Of a stretch of 27,891 nucleotides of DNA, positions 1-7,422 are shown in pieces. Within the stretch, counting starts at the first letter, position 1, and every line of letters starts with the position of its first letter. Where the stretch lies: NCBI GenBank assembly GCA_002454505.1, contig DKJA01000155.1, positions 1-27,891 on the forward strand, read 5' to 3'. A program made the position numbers and the translations under genes. Origin of the DNA: Oxalobacteraceae bacterium UBA6704 (GTDB taxonomy: Bacteria > Pseudomonadota > Gammaproteobacteria > Burkholderiales > Burkholderiaceae_D). The notes below the pieces were generated by a model. That model made no database searches. It had not been told where the DNA came from and saw only the letters and a program-made list of their open reading frames with translations.

Positions 1-111
1 GGGCGGTACGGCGATCCGGCGGTCCCCGGGGGTGTTCTTGATTGCCACGAACGTCAAATACAACCCCGGGGACAGCCGGATCGCCGTACCGCCCCTGCGG
101 GGACGGTCCCC
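1..111. repeat. Inverted-repeat element (REP/BIME-like), left copy
   Basis: Positions 1-33 and 61-94 are near-complementary arms (1-19 pairs exactly with 76-94) around a loop of about 27 nt. A second small palindrome, GGGGACGGTCCCC, follows at 99-111. Positions 60-98 are identical to 24813-24851. The element ends 7 nt from the stop codon of the small gene at 119-373. The window edge cuts the left side, so the true boundary is unknown. It may work as a transcription end or mRNA-stabilising hairpin; that is inference. Confidence 0.75.
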
Positions 112-118
112 AACAAGC

Positions 119-373
119 CTAGAGGAATTTGCCAGCGGTAAAGGCGACGGCCGCCAGCGACACGGTCGTGGCAAAAAACCAGCGGATCACGCGGTTTTTC
201 ATTTCGCTGAGGCTGTTGTCGAGCCGGGACAGCCGATCCTGCACCTTCGATTCCAGCTTCACCAGATCTTCCTTCGTGGCATAGTTGGACAGGATGACCG
301 CGACATCGCGCTCGACCGCCGCCAGGCGGCGCTCGATGCCATTGCGCTGACCGGCATGCTGATCTTCATCCAT
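119..373 (-). CDS. Small coiled-coil protein with C-terminal membrane anchor, hypothetical
   Basis: This 84-residue protein is not one I can name. The start at 373 is preferred over an upstream in-frame ATG at 391 because GAGGA sits 7 nt before it. The N-terminal 20 residues are polar. The middle is a heptad-like helix rich in Leu, Val, Lys and Glu (from about RRLAAVERD to SEMKNR), which suggests a coiled coil. The last 20 residues form one hydrophobic segment (WFFATTVSLAAVAFTAGKFL), giving a tail-anchored or single-pass membrane protein. The layout recalls short XhlA-like or DUF1640-like proteins, but I see no decisive motif. It lies 83 nt upstream, in the reading direction after dgt, on the same strand, so it could be the last gene of that operon. 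A 6-bp dyad (GATGAC/GTCATC, 392-408) lies in the gap. The reading frame looks real because it has a ribosome site and a coherent architecture; the function is unknown. Confidence 0.6.
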   Translation of the reverse strand: MDEDQHAGQRNGIERRLAAVERDVAVILSNYATKEDLVKLESKVQDRLSRLDNSLSEMKNRVIRWFFATTVSLAAVAFTAGKFL

Positions 374-456
374 GGTGCATTCCTCGTTCATGATGACTTA
401 TCGTCATCCATGCAACGGCAAAGGTCAAGGGTATCCCTGGTTGAGCTTGACGATCG

Positions 457-1587
457 TCAGAGTTCCTCGAGGGAATACAGCCGGCTGTGCTCGCGGATCG
501 CATAACGGTCCGTCATGCCGGCAATATAGTCGGCGATCCGGCGCGCCTGCTTCGTCGCGTCGCCGGAAGGTTCGCGGTAATCCGGCGGCAGCAGCTGCGC
601 GTCCGCCGCGAACGCGGCATACAGCTCGCGCACCATGCGGCTCGCCTTCAGCCGCATCCGGTTCACCTTGTAATGACGGTACAGGTTGGCGCGCAGGAAG
701 CGCTTCAGCTCGGTCGCGTCGGCCCGCATCGGGTCGGAGAAGCGGATCAGCGGCGGGCCGTTCCGTACATCGTCGATGCTGCGCGGGGCCGCGTCGGCGA
801 TACGCTGCTGCGACGTGGCGATCAGGTCGTCCGCCAGCGCCGTGATCAGCCGGCGCAGCGTTTCGTAGATTGCGCGGCGGCCCGTCAGGCCGGGGAACGT
901 GGCCTGCACCTCGCGCCACAGCCGGCCGAAGAACGCCACCTCGTCCAGCTGTTCGATCGTGATCAGGCCGGAGCGCAGGCCGTCGTCGATATCGTGGCTG
1001 TTGTAGGCGATTTCATCGGCCAGGTTGGTCAGCTGCGCCTCCAGCGACGGCTGCGTTTTATCCAGAAAGCGCTGCCCCACGTCGCCCAGTTCCCTGGCGT
1101 TGCTGACGGAGCAGTGCTTCAGGATGCCTTCGCGCGTGGCGAACATCAGGTTCAGCCCGTCGAACGCGCCATATTGTTCTTCCAGGTGGTCGACCACGCG
1201 CAGGCTTTGCAGGTTGTGCTCGAAGCCGCCGTGCGGCTGCATGCATTCGTTCAGCACGTCCTGGCCCACGTGGCCGAACGGCGTGTGGCCCAGGTCGTGC
1301 GCCAGCGCGACCGCTTCCACCAGGTCTTCGTTCAGGCGCAGGTTGCGCGCCATCGAGCGGCCGATCTGCGCCACTTCCAGGCTGTGCGTGAGCCGCGTGC
1401 GGAACAGGTCGCCCTCGTGGTTGAGGAATACCTGCGTCTTGTATTCCAGGCGCCGGAACGCCGTCGAATGGATGATGCGGTCGCGGTCGCGCTGGAACTG
1501 GCTGCGCGACGCGTGCGCCGTTTCCTCGCACCGCCGCCCCGGTCCTTCGTCCGAGTGCGCGGCGTATGGAGCAAGGAATTCTTCCAT
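457..1587 (-). CDS. dgt: Deoxyguanosinetriphosphate triphosphohydrolase-like protein (HD domain)
   Basis: The 376-residue protein belongs to the dGTPase family, which hydrolyses dNTPs (classically dGTP) to the deoxynucleoside and tripolyphosphate in the cytoplasm. The metal-binding HD signature is intact: H68 in RTRLTHSLEV, H97-D98 in AHDLGHTPFGH, and D191 in NLADEIAYNSHDIDD. The family N-terminal signature (RDRDRIIHSTAFRRLEYKTQVF) lies at about 33-54. Its length matches the shorter bacterial dGTPase-like type rather than the 500-residue E. coli Dgt. The start at 1587 was chosen because the upstream extension of the frame overlaps aroB out of frame. The ATG lies 2 nt after the aroB stop, which implies translational coupling. 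Family and fold are certain; the preferred nucleotide is not shown by sequence. Confidence 0.93.
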   Translation of the reverse strand: MEEFLAPYAAHSDEGPGRRCEETAHASRSQFQRDRDRIIHSTAFRRLEYKTQVFLNHEGDLFRTRLTHSLEVAQIGRSMARNLRLNEDLVEAVALAHDLGHTPFGHVGQDVLNECMQPHGGFEHNLQSLRVVDHLEEQYGAFDGLNLMFATREGILKHCSVSNARELGDVGQRFLDKTQPSLEAQLTNLADEIAYNSHDIDDGLRSGLITIEQLDEVAFFGRLWREVQATFPGLTGRRAIYETLRRLITALADDLIATSQQRIADAAPRSIDDVRNGPPLIRFSDPMRADATELKRFLRANLYRHYKVNRMRLKASRMVRELYAAFAADAQLLPPDYREPSGDATKQARRIADYIAGMTDRYAIREHSRLYSLEEL

Positions 1588-1589
1588 GC

Positions 1590-3236
1590 CTACACCGTGC
1601 ACGCGGCCAGCGTGGCCAGCAGCGCTTCGTGCGGCGCCGTGGTGACGACGGCCGCGCCCAGCGGCTTGATCAGGATGAACTTGATCGCGCCGCCCTCGTT
1701 TTTCTTGTCCACTTCCATCAGCTCGAGCCAGCGTTCCGTGCCCAGGTCCGGCGCCTTCACCGGCAGGCCGGCCGCGGCGACGACATTGCGGATGCGTTCC
1801 AGCGTTGCCGCGTCGATGTAACCCAGGCGATGCGACAGGTCCGCCGCCATCACCATACCGCAGCCCACCGCCTCGCCGTGCAGCCAGGCGCCGTAACCCA
1901 TGCCCGCCTCGATCGCGTGGCCGAACGTGTGGCCGAAGTTCAGGATGGCGCGCAGGCCCCCTTCCCTTTCGTCCTGGCGCACGACATCGGCCTTGATTTC
2001 GCACGAGCGGGCGATCGCGTAGGCCAGCGCCACCTTGTCGCGCGCCACCAGCTTGCCGATGTTCGCTTCGGTCCAGTCGAAGAACGCTTCGTCGATGATG
2101 GGGCCATACTTGATCACTTCGGCCAGGCCGGCCGCCAGCTCGCGTTGCGGCAGCGTCTGCAGCGTGGACGTGTCGGCCAGCACCACCTTCGGCTGGTAGA
2201 ACGCGCCGATCATGTTTTTACCGAGCGGATGATTGATGCCGGTCTTGCCGCCGACGGAAGAGTCGACCTGCGACAGCAGCGTCGTCGGCACCTGGATGAA
2301 GTCCACGCCGCGCATGTACGACGCGGCGGCATAGCCCGTCAGGTCGCCGATGACGCCGCCGCCCAGCGCGACGAGCGTCGTCTTGCGGTCGGCCTTGTTG
2401 GCCAGCAGCGCGTCGAAGATCTGCATCAGGCTGGCCCAGTTCTTGTACTCTTCGCCGTCGTCGAGCACGACGGTGATGACGTCCTTGCCGGCCGCGACGA
2501 GCGGCGCGCGCAGCCGTTCGAGATACAGCGGCGCGACGGTGGTGTTGGTGACGATGGCGACTTTCTGGCCGCCGACGTGGCGGGCCAGCACGCCCGGCTC
2601 GTCGAGCACGGCGGGGCCGATCGAGATCGGGTAGCTGCGTTCGCCCAGCTCCACGTTGAGAAGGATATTGGTTTGTTCGTTCATCGAGGGTTCTGCCTGC
2701 GTCGTGCAGTTCGGCGCGGCCTGGCAGGCCAGGGCGTCGAGCTGGTTGATGATAATCTGGACCATCGATTGTACGTTAGGCCGGCCCGTATCGACGACGA
2801 GGTGCGCCATCTCCGCGTACAGCGGCTCGCGGTGGGCCAGCAGCTCCTCGAGCTTGCGGCGCGGATCGGCCGTCTGCAGCAGCGGGCGGTTCTTGTCGTG
2901 GCTGGTGCGGGCGAGGATGCTGTGGATGCTGGCCCGCAGGTAGACGATGGTGCCCCGCTCGCGCAGCAGCGCGCGCGACGCGTCGTTCAGGATGGCGCCG
3001 CCGCCGGTGGCCAGCACGATGCCCTCCTGGCCGCACAGGTCGCGGATCACGTCCGCTTCGCGGCGGCGAAAGCACTCCTCTCCCTCGATCTCGAAGATCC
3101 ATGGAATCGTGGCGCCGGTGCGGGCTTCGATCTCGTGATCCGAGTCGATGAAGCGCATGCCCAGCTTGCGCGCGAGCAGCCGGCCGATGGTGGTCTTGCC
3201 CGAGCCCATCAGCCCTACCAAAAAGACATTCTGCAT
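1590..3236 (-). CDS. aroKB: Shikimate kinase / 3-dehydroquinate synthase in one open frame (AroK-AroB)
   Basis: One uninterrupted 548-residue frame carries two shikimate-pathway enzymes. Residues 1-184 are shikimate kinase: Walker A GLMGSGKTT (8-16), shikimate-binding D33 in IDSDHE, R57-R59, the GGG at 78-80 and lid NRPLL (R117). Residues 185-548 are 3-dehydroquinate synthase: DDGEEYKNW, the GGGVIGDLTGY loop, QVDSSVGGKTGINHPLGKN, GLAEVIKYG and the metal-binding NFGHTFGHAIE. Usually aroK and aroB are separate adjacent genes. Here no stop separates them, and the joining stretch (residues about 165-190) is open. An in-frame ATG at 2684 would yield a standard 364-residue AroB, but no good Shine-Dalgarno precedes it, only a weak AGG about 11 nt away. 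So either a bifunctional protein or two products from one frame is possible. A TACAAT -10-like hexamer at 3271-3276 could help drive the gene separately from pilQ. Confidence 0.9.
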   Translation of the reverse strand: MQNVFLVGLMGSGKTTIGRLLARKLGMRFIDSDHEIEARTGATIPWIFEIEGEECFRRREADVIRDLCGQEGIVLATGGGAILNDASRALLRERGTIVYLRASIHSILARTSHDKNRPLLQTADPRRKLEELLAHREPLYAEMAHLVVDTGRPNVQSMVQIIINQLDALACQAAPNCTTQAEPSMNEQTNILLNVELGERSYPISIGPAVLDEPGVLARHVGGQKVAIVTNTTVAPLYLERLRAPLVAAGKDVITVVLDDGEEYKNWASLMQIFDALLANKADRKTTLVALGGGVIGDLTGYAAASYMRGVDFIQVPTTLLSQVDSSVGGKTGINHPLGKNMIGAFYQPKVVLADTSTLQTLPQRELAAGLAEVIKYGPIIDEAFFDWTEANIGKLVARDKVALAYAIARSCEIKADVVRQDEREGGLRAILNFGHTFGHAIEAGMGYGAWLHGEAVGCGMVMAADLSHRLGYIDAATLERIRNVVAAAGLPVKAPDLGTERWLELMEVDKKNEGGAIKFILIKPLGAAVVTTAPHEALLATLAACTV

Positions 3237-3285
3237 TCAGTTCCGATCCGTCCGGATTTACATGAATGGCATTGTAATGCAGTAC

Positions 3286-3466
3286 GGGGACTGTCCCCGC
3301 ATGGGGACCGTCCCCTCGGTTGTTTTTGACTTCTTGGAAGTGTCCAAACAAAACCGGTGACAGGCACCATTTTTCGGGAAACTTCCCCCGAAAAAAGGAG
3401 CCAGTCACCAACGTCCGAAAAACAGAAGAGGACACAGTCCCTGGCGGGACAGTCCCCGGCCGGTCA
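3286..3466. repeat. Compound inverted-repeat cluster between aroK and pilQ
   Basis: From left to right: GGGGACTGTCCCC (3286-3298) and GGGGACCGTCCCC (3303-3315), two palindromes 17 nt apart. Next is a long imperfect hairpin, 3357-3378 paired with 3388-3409, beginning GTGACAGGCACC and ending GGAGCCAGTCAC, with about 3 mismatches in 22. Last are further GGGACAGTCCCC-type pieces at 3441-3460. The cluster runs into the pilQ stop codon (3464-3466), which lies inside CCGGTCACCGG. This fills the 227 bp between pilQ and aroK; I see no gene there. It may end or attenuate pil transcription before aroK. Confidence 0.75.
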
Positions 3467-5584
3467 CCGGGCCGACAGCTTCTCGGCCACGATCTTCGGC
3501 GTGATGAACACCAGCAGTTCGGTCTTCTCGCTGGTGCGGCTGGAGTTGCGGAACAGGTAGCCCAGCACGGGCACGTCGCCCAGCAGCGGCACTTTCGACA
3601 CCGTGTTGCGCTCGGTCTGCTGGTAGATCCCGCCCAGCACGACGGTGCCGCCGTTCTCCACCATCACCTGCGTCTTGACGTGTTTCGTGTCGATCGCGAA
3701 GCCGGCCCGCGTTTCCGCGCCCACGCTGTCCTTGTTGACGTCCACGTCGATGACGACATTGCCGTCCGGCGTGATCTGCGGCGTCACCTCGAGGCGCAGG
3801 TTGGCCTTGCGGAACACGATCGACGTGGCGCCGCTGCTGGTGGCCACCTGGTAAGGCAGCTCCAGGCCCTGCTCGATCGTGGCGACGGACTTGTCCGCCG
3901 TGACCACGCGCGGGCTGGAGATGATCTTGCCCGTGCCGTCCGCTTCCAGCGCCGACAGTTCCAGGTTCAGGAAGCGGTTCGCGGCCGAATTGAACAGGCT
4001 GATCGCCAGGCTGCCCGCCGCCACGCCGTTGATCGGCGCCGCCGGCAGGTTGATGAACTGGGTGTTGCCGAAGTCGGTCGCGGAGTCGGACAGCTCGACC
4101 TGGCCGGACGCCTGGCCGGCCCCCGTCAGGTTGCCGCCGACGATGGCGTGATTGCCGCCGGCGGTGCCCTTGAAGTCGGCAAAGCCCAGCTTCGCGCCCA
4201 GGTTGCGGGTGAAGCCGTCGTTGGCCTCGACGATGCGCGCCTCGATCAGCACCTGCTTGGTGGCCACGTCCGTCTTGGCGATCAGCTTGCGCACGTCTTC
4301 CAGGCGGGACGCGATGTCGGTGACGAACAGCTGGTTGGTGCGCGGTTCGATGATCGCGCTGCCCCGCTTCGACAGGATGCGGTTGCGGGCATCGGCGGCG
4401 CCGTCCAGCCCGAACACGGCCTTGAACGCTTCCGCCTTCTGGTAATTGAGCTGGTAGATCTCGGACTTGAGCGGCTCCAGTTCGGCGATCTGCGCGCGCT
4501 GCTCCAGTTCCAGCTTTTCCTTCGTCAGCAGCTCTTCCTTCGGCGCGATCCAGATCACGTTGCCGTTCTTGCGCATGTCCAGGCCCTTCGCCTGCAGCAC
4601 CACGTCGAGCGCCTGGTCCCACGGCACTTCCTTCAGGTGCAGCGTCAGGCTGCCCGCCACGCTGTCGCTGGTGATGATGTTCAGGCCGGAGATGTCGGCG
4701 ATCGCCTGCAGCGCCGCGCGCACTTCGATGTTCTGGAAGTTGAACGACACCTTCTCGCCGCGGTAGCCCTGGGTGCCCTGCGTCAGGCGGTTCGGGTCTT
4801 CCTTGATCGGCTTGACGTCCACCACGAGCTGCGTGTCGCTCTGGTACACGCTCTGCTCCCACAGGCCGTTCGCCTCGATCTGCATGCGCACGTTGTCGCC
4901 CTGCGGCGTCGTCGTGATCAGCGACACGGGCGTGCCGAAGTCCGTCACGTCCAGCCGGCGGCGCAGCGTTTCGGGCAGGCCCGTCTTGAGGAAGTCGACC
5001 GTCACCCCTTTCGGGTTCTGGCGCACGTCGACGGCCACCTGGCTGTTCGGCAGGTCGATGACGACGCGGCCCTCGCCGTTCGAGCCGCGGCGGAAGTCGA
5101 GGTCGCGCAGCAGCGGCTTGCCGGCCGGCGCGCGCGGCGCCGGCGCGTTGACGGCCACCGGCAGGCCGCGGCCATCGACGGCCGTGGCGGTACCGCCGGA
5201 CGCGTCGATCGTCAGGATCACGTTGTTGCCGTCGATCGCCGTCGCATAGTTCAGCGGGCGCTTCAGGTTGAACACGAGGCGCGAGCGGTCGCCCGCCTGC
5301 ACCACGTTGACGCTGCGCAGGTCGCCCAGCTCCATGTCCTGCGTCGTCTTGCCGGTGGCGTTGCGGGTCTTGCCGAAGTCCAGCGCAATGCGGGGCGGAT
5401 TGGTGATGGCGAAGCCGATCGGCAGCTGCTCGGGCGCGCGGTCCAGCGCGATCTTGACGATCACGTTCGAGCCCTGCTGGTTGGCAGTGACGGATTCGAT
5501 CGCGTGCTGCGCATGCGCGACGGCGGCGGCGCCGGCCAGTGCCAGCGCGGCACCGAGGCGGCGCAGGATATTCGGGGCGATCAT
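3464..5584 (-). CDS. pilQ: Type IV pilus secretin PilQ
   Basis: PilQ is the outer-membrane multimeric channel through which the type IV pilus emerges. The 706-residue protein has a Sec signal peptide (1-26, cleaved after AVAHA), two AMIN peptidoglycan-binding domains (about 28-130 and 157-258), an STN domain (about 276-350, with FQNIEVRAALQAIADISGLN), a NolW/secretin-N domain (about 375-440) and the secretin barrel from about 445 to the end. The C-terminal secretin signature VPLLGDVPVLGYLF is present, followed by TELLVFITPKIV. The start at 5584 is preferred over 5638: it gives the signal peptide directly, has GGAG upstream, and its ATG overlaps the pilP stop (ATGA). Last gene of the pilMNOPQ cluster. 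Confidence 0.97.
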   Translation of the reverse strand: MIAPNILRRLGAALALAGAAAVAHAQHAIESVTANQQGSNVIVKIALDRAPEQLPIGFAITNPPRIALDFGKTRNATGKTTQDMELGDLRSVNVVQAGDRSRLVFNLKRPLNYATAIDGNNVILTIDASGGTATAVDGRGLPVAVNAPAPRAPAGKPLLRDLDFRRGSNGEGRVVIDLPNSQVAVDVRQNPKGVTVDFLKTGLPETLRRRLDVTDFGTPVSLITTTPQGDNVRMQIEANGLWEQSVYQSDTQLVVDVKPIKEDPNRLTQGTQGYRGEKVSFNFQNIEVRAALQAIADISGLNIITSDSVAGSLTLHLKEVPWDQALDVVLQAKGLDMRKNGNVIWIAPKEELLTKEKLELEQRAQIAELEPLKSEIYQLNYQKAEAFKAVFGLDGAADARNRILSKRGSAIIEPRTNQLFVTDIASRLEDVRKLIAKTDVATKQVLIEARIVEANDGFTRNLGAKLGFADFKGTAGGNHAIVGGNLTGAGQASGQVELSDSATDFGNTQFINLPAAPINGVAAGSLAISLFNSAANRFLNLELSALEADGTGKIISSPRVVTADKSVATIEQGLELPYQVATSSGATSIVFRKANLRLEVTPQITPDGNVVIDVDVNKDSVGAETRAGFAIDTKHVKTQVMVENGGTVVLGGIYQQTERNTVSKVPLLGDVPVLGYLFRNSSRTSEKTELLVFITPKIVAEKLSAR

Positions 5585-6120
5585 CGGTTGTTCTCCTTGC
5601 TGTCCTGCAGTTCCAGCTTCGCGATGCGCTCGACCCATTCGCCGCTCGCATCCTGTACCACCTCTTTGACGATCACGGCTTCGTCCGACACCGCCGTGAC
5701 CTGCCCATAGTTCTGGCCCAGGCGCTGGCCGCTGCGCACCTGGTACACGGCGCGGTCGATCTGCAGCAGGCCGTAGAACGCGGGGCCTTTCTGGATCGTC
5801 CCCACCATCTTCATCGTATCGAGCGGGAAGCCCTCGAGGAATTCCTTGCGGCGGCCCGTGTCCGGCGCCACGCCCGTGCCCGGACGCGCCGCCGGCAGGC
5901 CTGCCAGCAGTTTATTCGGATTGAACGGGTCGGGCTGTTCGGCAGACGCGTAGGCGAACGGCACGAACGTTTTCGGTTCCGGCAGCGGCTTGACGGCCAC
6001 CCGCGTAGATGCGTCGACCTGCGTCATCCACTGGCGCACTTCCTGCTGTTCGCCGTCGCCGCAACCGGCCAGCAGCGCCGCGGCGGCAAACATCGGGAAA
6101 ACCATACGGAGCATCCTCAT
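5581..6120 (-). CDS. pilP: Type IV pilus assembly lipoprotein PilP
   Basis: PilP is an inner-membrane lipoprotein that connects the PilN-PilO dimer to the PilQ secretin in the periplasm. The 179-residue protein starts with a lipoprotein signal peptide and the lipobox LAGC (Cys20). A conserved PilP stretch includes FVPFAYASAEQPDPFNPNKL at about 50-70. The beta-rich C-terminal domain runs from about 95 (PLDTMKMVGTIQ) to the end and is the part that binds PilQ in other species. The start at 6120 overlaps the pilO stop by ATGA; the 5' extension of the frame is just antiphase pilO. An alternative ATG two codons later would change little. The stop overlaps the pilQ start in the same way. Confidence 0.95.
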   Translation of the reverse strand: MRMLRMVFPMFAAAALLAGCGDGEQQEVRQWMTQVDASTRVAVKPLPEPKTFVPFAYASAEQPDPFNPNKLLAGLPAARPGTGVAPDTGRRKEFLEGFPLDTMKMVGTIQKGPAFYGLLQIDRAVYQVRSGQRLGQNYGQVTAVSDEAVIVKEVVQDASGEWVERIAKLELQDSKENNR

Positions 6121-6788
6121 TTCTTCGCTCCCTTCTTCTTTTTCTTCGCATCCGCGGCCGCCTTCTTCTGCGCCGCCAGCTCTTCCTGGTCGAGATAGCG
6201 GAAGGTCTTCGCCACGGCGTTCAGCGTCAGCGCGCCATCCTTGTTGGTCAGCAGTTCCATATTGTTCAGCGTGACGATGCGGGGCAGGTTCGCCATGTCG
6301 CCGGCGAAGGCGCCGATGTCGTGGTAATTGCCGGTGACGCGAATGTCGATCGGCAGCTCGGCGTAGTAATCCTTGACGACCACCTGGCCCGGCTTGAACA
6401 GCTCGAACTGCAGGCCGCGGCCCAGGCCCGCCTGGTTGATGTCGGACAGCAGCGCGGCCATCTCCGCCTTGCTCGGCAGCTGCTTCTCCAGCCGCACGAC
6501 ATACTGGTCGACCTGCGCCTTCTGCGCCGTCAGCGCTTCCAGGTTGATGGCCTGGGCGGTTTTCATCCGGTACTGGTCGCGCAGCTGCAGTTCCTGCGCG
6601 GCGCCTGCTTCCTGCTCCTCGAACTGGCTGCTCCAGTAACCGAAGTAGCCCAGCACCAGCACGCCCAGCGCCACGCCGATGCCGCACAGGATGCGGGGCG
6701 CCAGCGGCCACTGGCCCGGATGCACGCCGTTCAGGCCGCGGAATTGCGCGGCCAGCGACCGGCCCAGCTGTTTGATGTCGGTTGCCAT
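6117..6788 (-). CDS. pilO: Type IV pilus inner-membrane protein PilO
   Basis: PilO forms the periplasmic heterodimer with PilN in the alignment complex linking the cytoplasmic motor ring to the secretin. The 223-residue protein has a short cytoplasmic N-terminus, one transmembrane segment at about 33-52, a coiled coil (about 58-105, EEQEAGAAQELQLRDQYR onward) and a ferredoxin-like C-terminal domain that includes LPIDIRVTGNYHDIGAFAGDMANLPRIV. The tail is unusually lysine- and alanine-rich (KKAAADAKKKKKGAKK). The start is 1 nt past the pilN stop. Identification rests on domain order and position between pilN and pilP. Confidence 0.95.
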   Translation of the reverse strand: MATDIKQLGRSLAAQFRGLNGVHPGQWPLAPRILCGIGVALGVLVLGYFGYWSSQFEEQEAGAAQELQLRDQYRMKTAQAINLEALTAQKAQVDQYVVRLEKQLPSKAEMAALLSDINQAGLGRGLQFELFKPGQVVVKDYYAELPIDIRVTGNYHDIGAFAGDMANLPRIVTLNNMELLTNKDGALTLNAVAKTFRYLDQEELAAQKKAAADAKKKKKGAKK

Positions 6789-6789
6789 G

Positions 6790-7422
6790 TCAGCTTGCCT
6801 TTACCGGCGGTTTCTTGCGGCCGCCGTTCCTGGCGTCCGCTTCGTCGTCGGCCTTGTCCTTGTCGCGCGGCCGCTTGATGGCCACCATCAGGCTGAACTC
6901 GACGACCTTGCGGGCCGCCCGCGCCTGGCCGATCGTGCCGGCCTTCACTTCGATCAGGTCGGGTCGTTCCAGCCACGGCGACGCGCCGGCCAGGTTGCGC
7001 AGCAGTTCCGACACGCGCTCCTGCGATTGCGCATAGCCGTTCACCGCCACCCGCTGGCCATCCTGGCGGAACGATTTCAGGTACACGCCTTCCGGCGTCT
7101 GCTTGACCAGTTCGTCGAGCAGGTAGACGGGCTGGTTGCGGTCGCCCTGCAGGTCCTCGACGGCCTGCTGGCGCGCCTTCAGCGCCTCGATCTCCTGCTT
7201 GAGCGTGGCGATGCGGGCGATCTTCACGTCCAGCGCGGCGATCGCCGTCTTCAGCACCTGGTTGCGCTGTTCCTGCACGGCGATGGCGCGCGCGTTATAG
7301 CCGCCGACGGCCAGCACGATGGCCGCGCCGATCAGCGCGGACAGCACCAGCAGCGCGACGAAAGCGGCCTTGCGCTGGCGGCGCTTTTCCTCGCGGTGCG
7401 GCAGCAGGTTGATGCGTACCAT
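6790..7422 (-). CDS. pilN: Type IV pilus assembly protein PilN
   Basis: PilN is a bitopic inner-membrane protein whose cytoplasmic N-terminal peptide docks onto PilM. The 210-residue protein begins MVRINLLPHREEKRRQR, the classic INLLP PilM-binding motif. A transmembrane segment lies at about 20-42, a coiled coil at about 50-95, and a periplasmic domain follows (PVYLLDELVKQTPEGVYLKSF). The C-terminal tail is charged and carries a proline-lysine end. The start is at 7422, where the A of the ATG is also the last base of the pilM TGA stop (TGATG), so translation is coupled. The long 5' extension of the open frame runs through pilM out of phase and is not real. Confidence 0.95.
   Translation of the reverse strand: MVRINLLPHREEKRRQRKAAFVALLVLSALIGAAIVLAVGGYNARAIAVQEQRNQVLKTAIAALDVKIARIATLKQEIEALKARQQAVEDLQGDRNQPVYLLDELVKQTPEGVYLKSFRQDGQRVAVNGYAQSQERVSELLRNLAGASPWLERPDLIEVKAGTIGQARAARKVVEFSLMVAIKRPRDKDKADDEADARNGGRKKPPVKAS

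Noticed and set aside
1588..2004. N-terminal extension of the dGTPase frame
   Set aside because: It overlaps aroB out of frame and has no family similarity; the ATG 2 nt after the aroB stop fits better.
1566..5710. Long plus-strand frames opposite aroKB and pilQ (1566-3329, 3320-5710)
   Set aside because: They are shadows of well-supported minus-strand genes, with low-complexity composition and no domain signatures.
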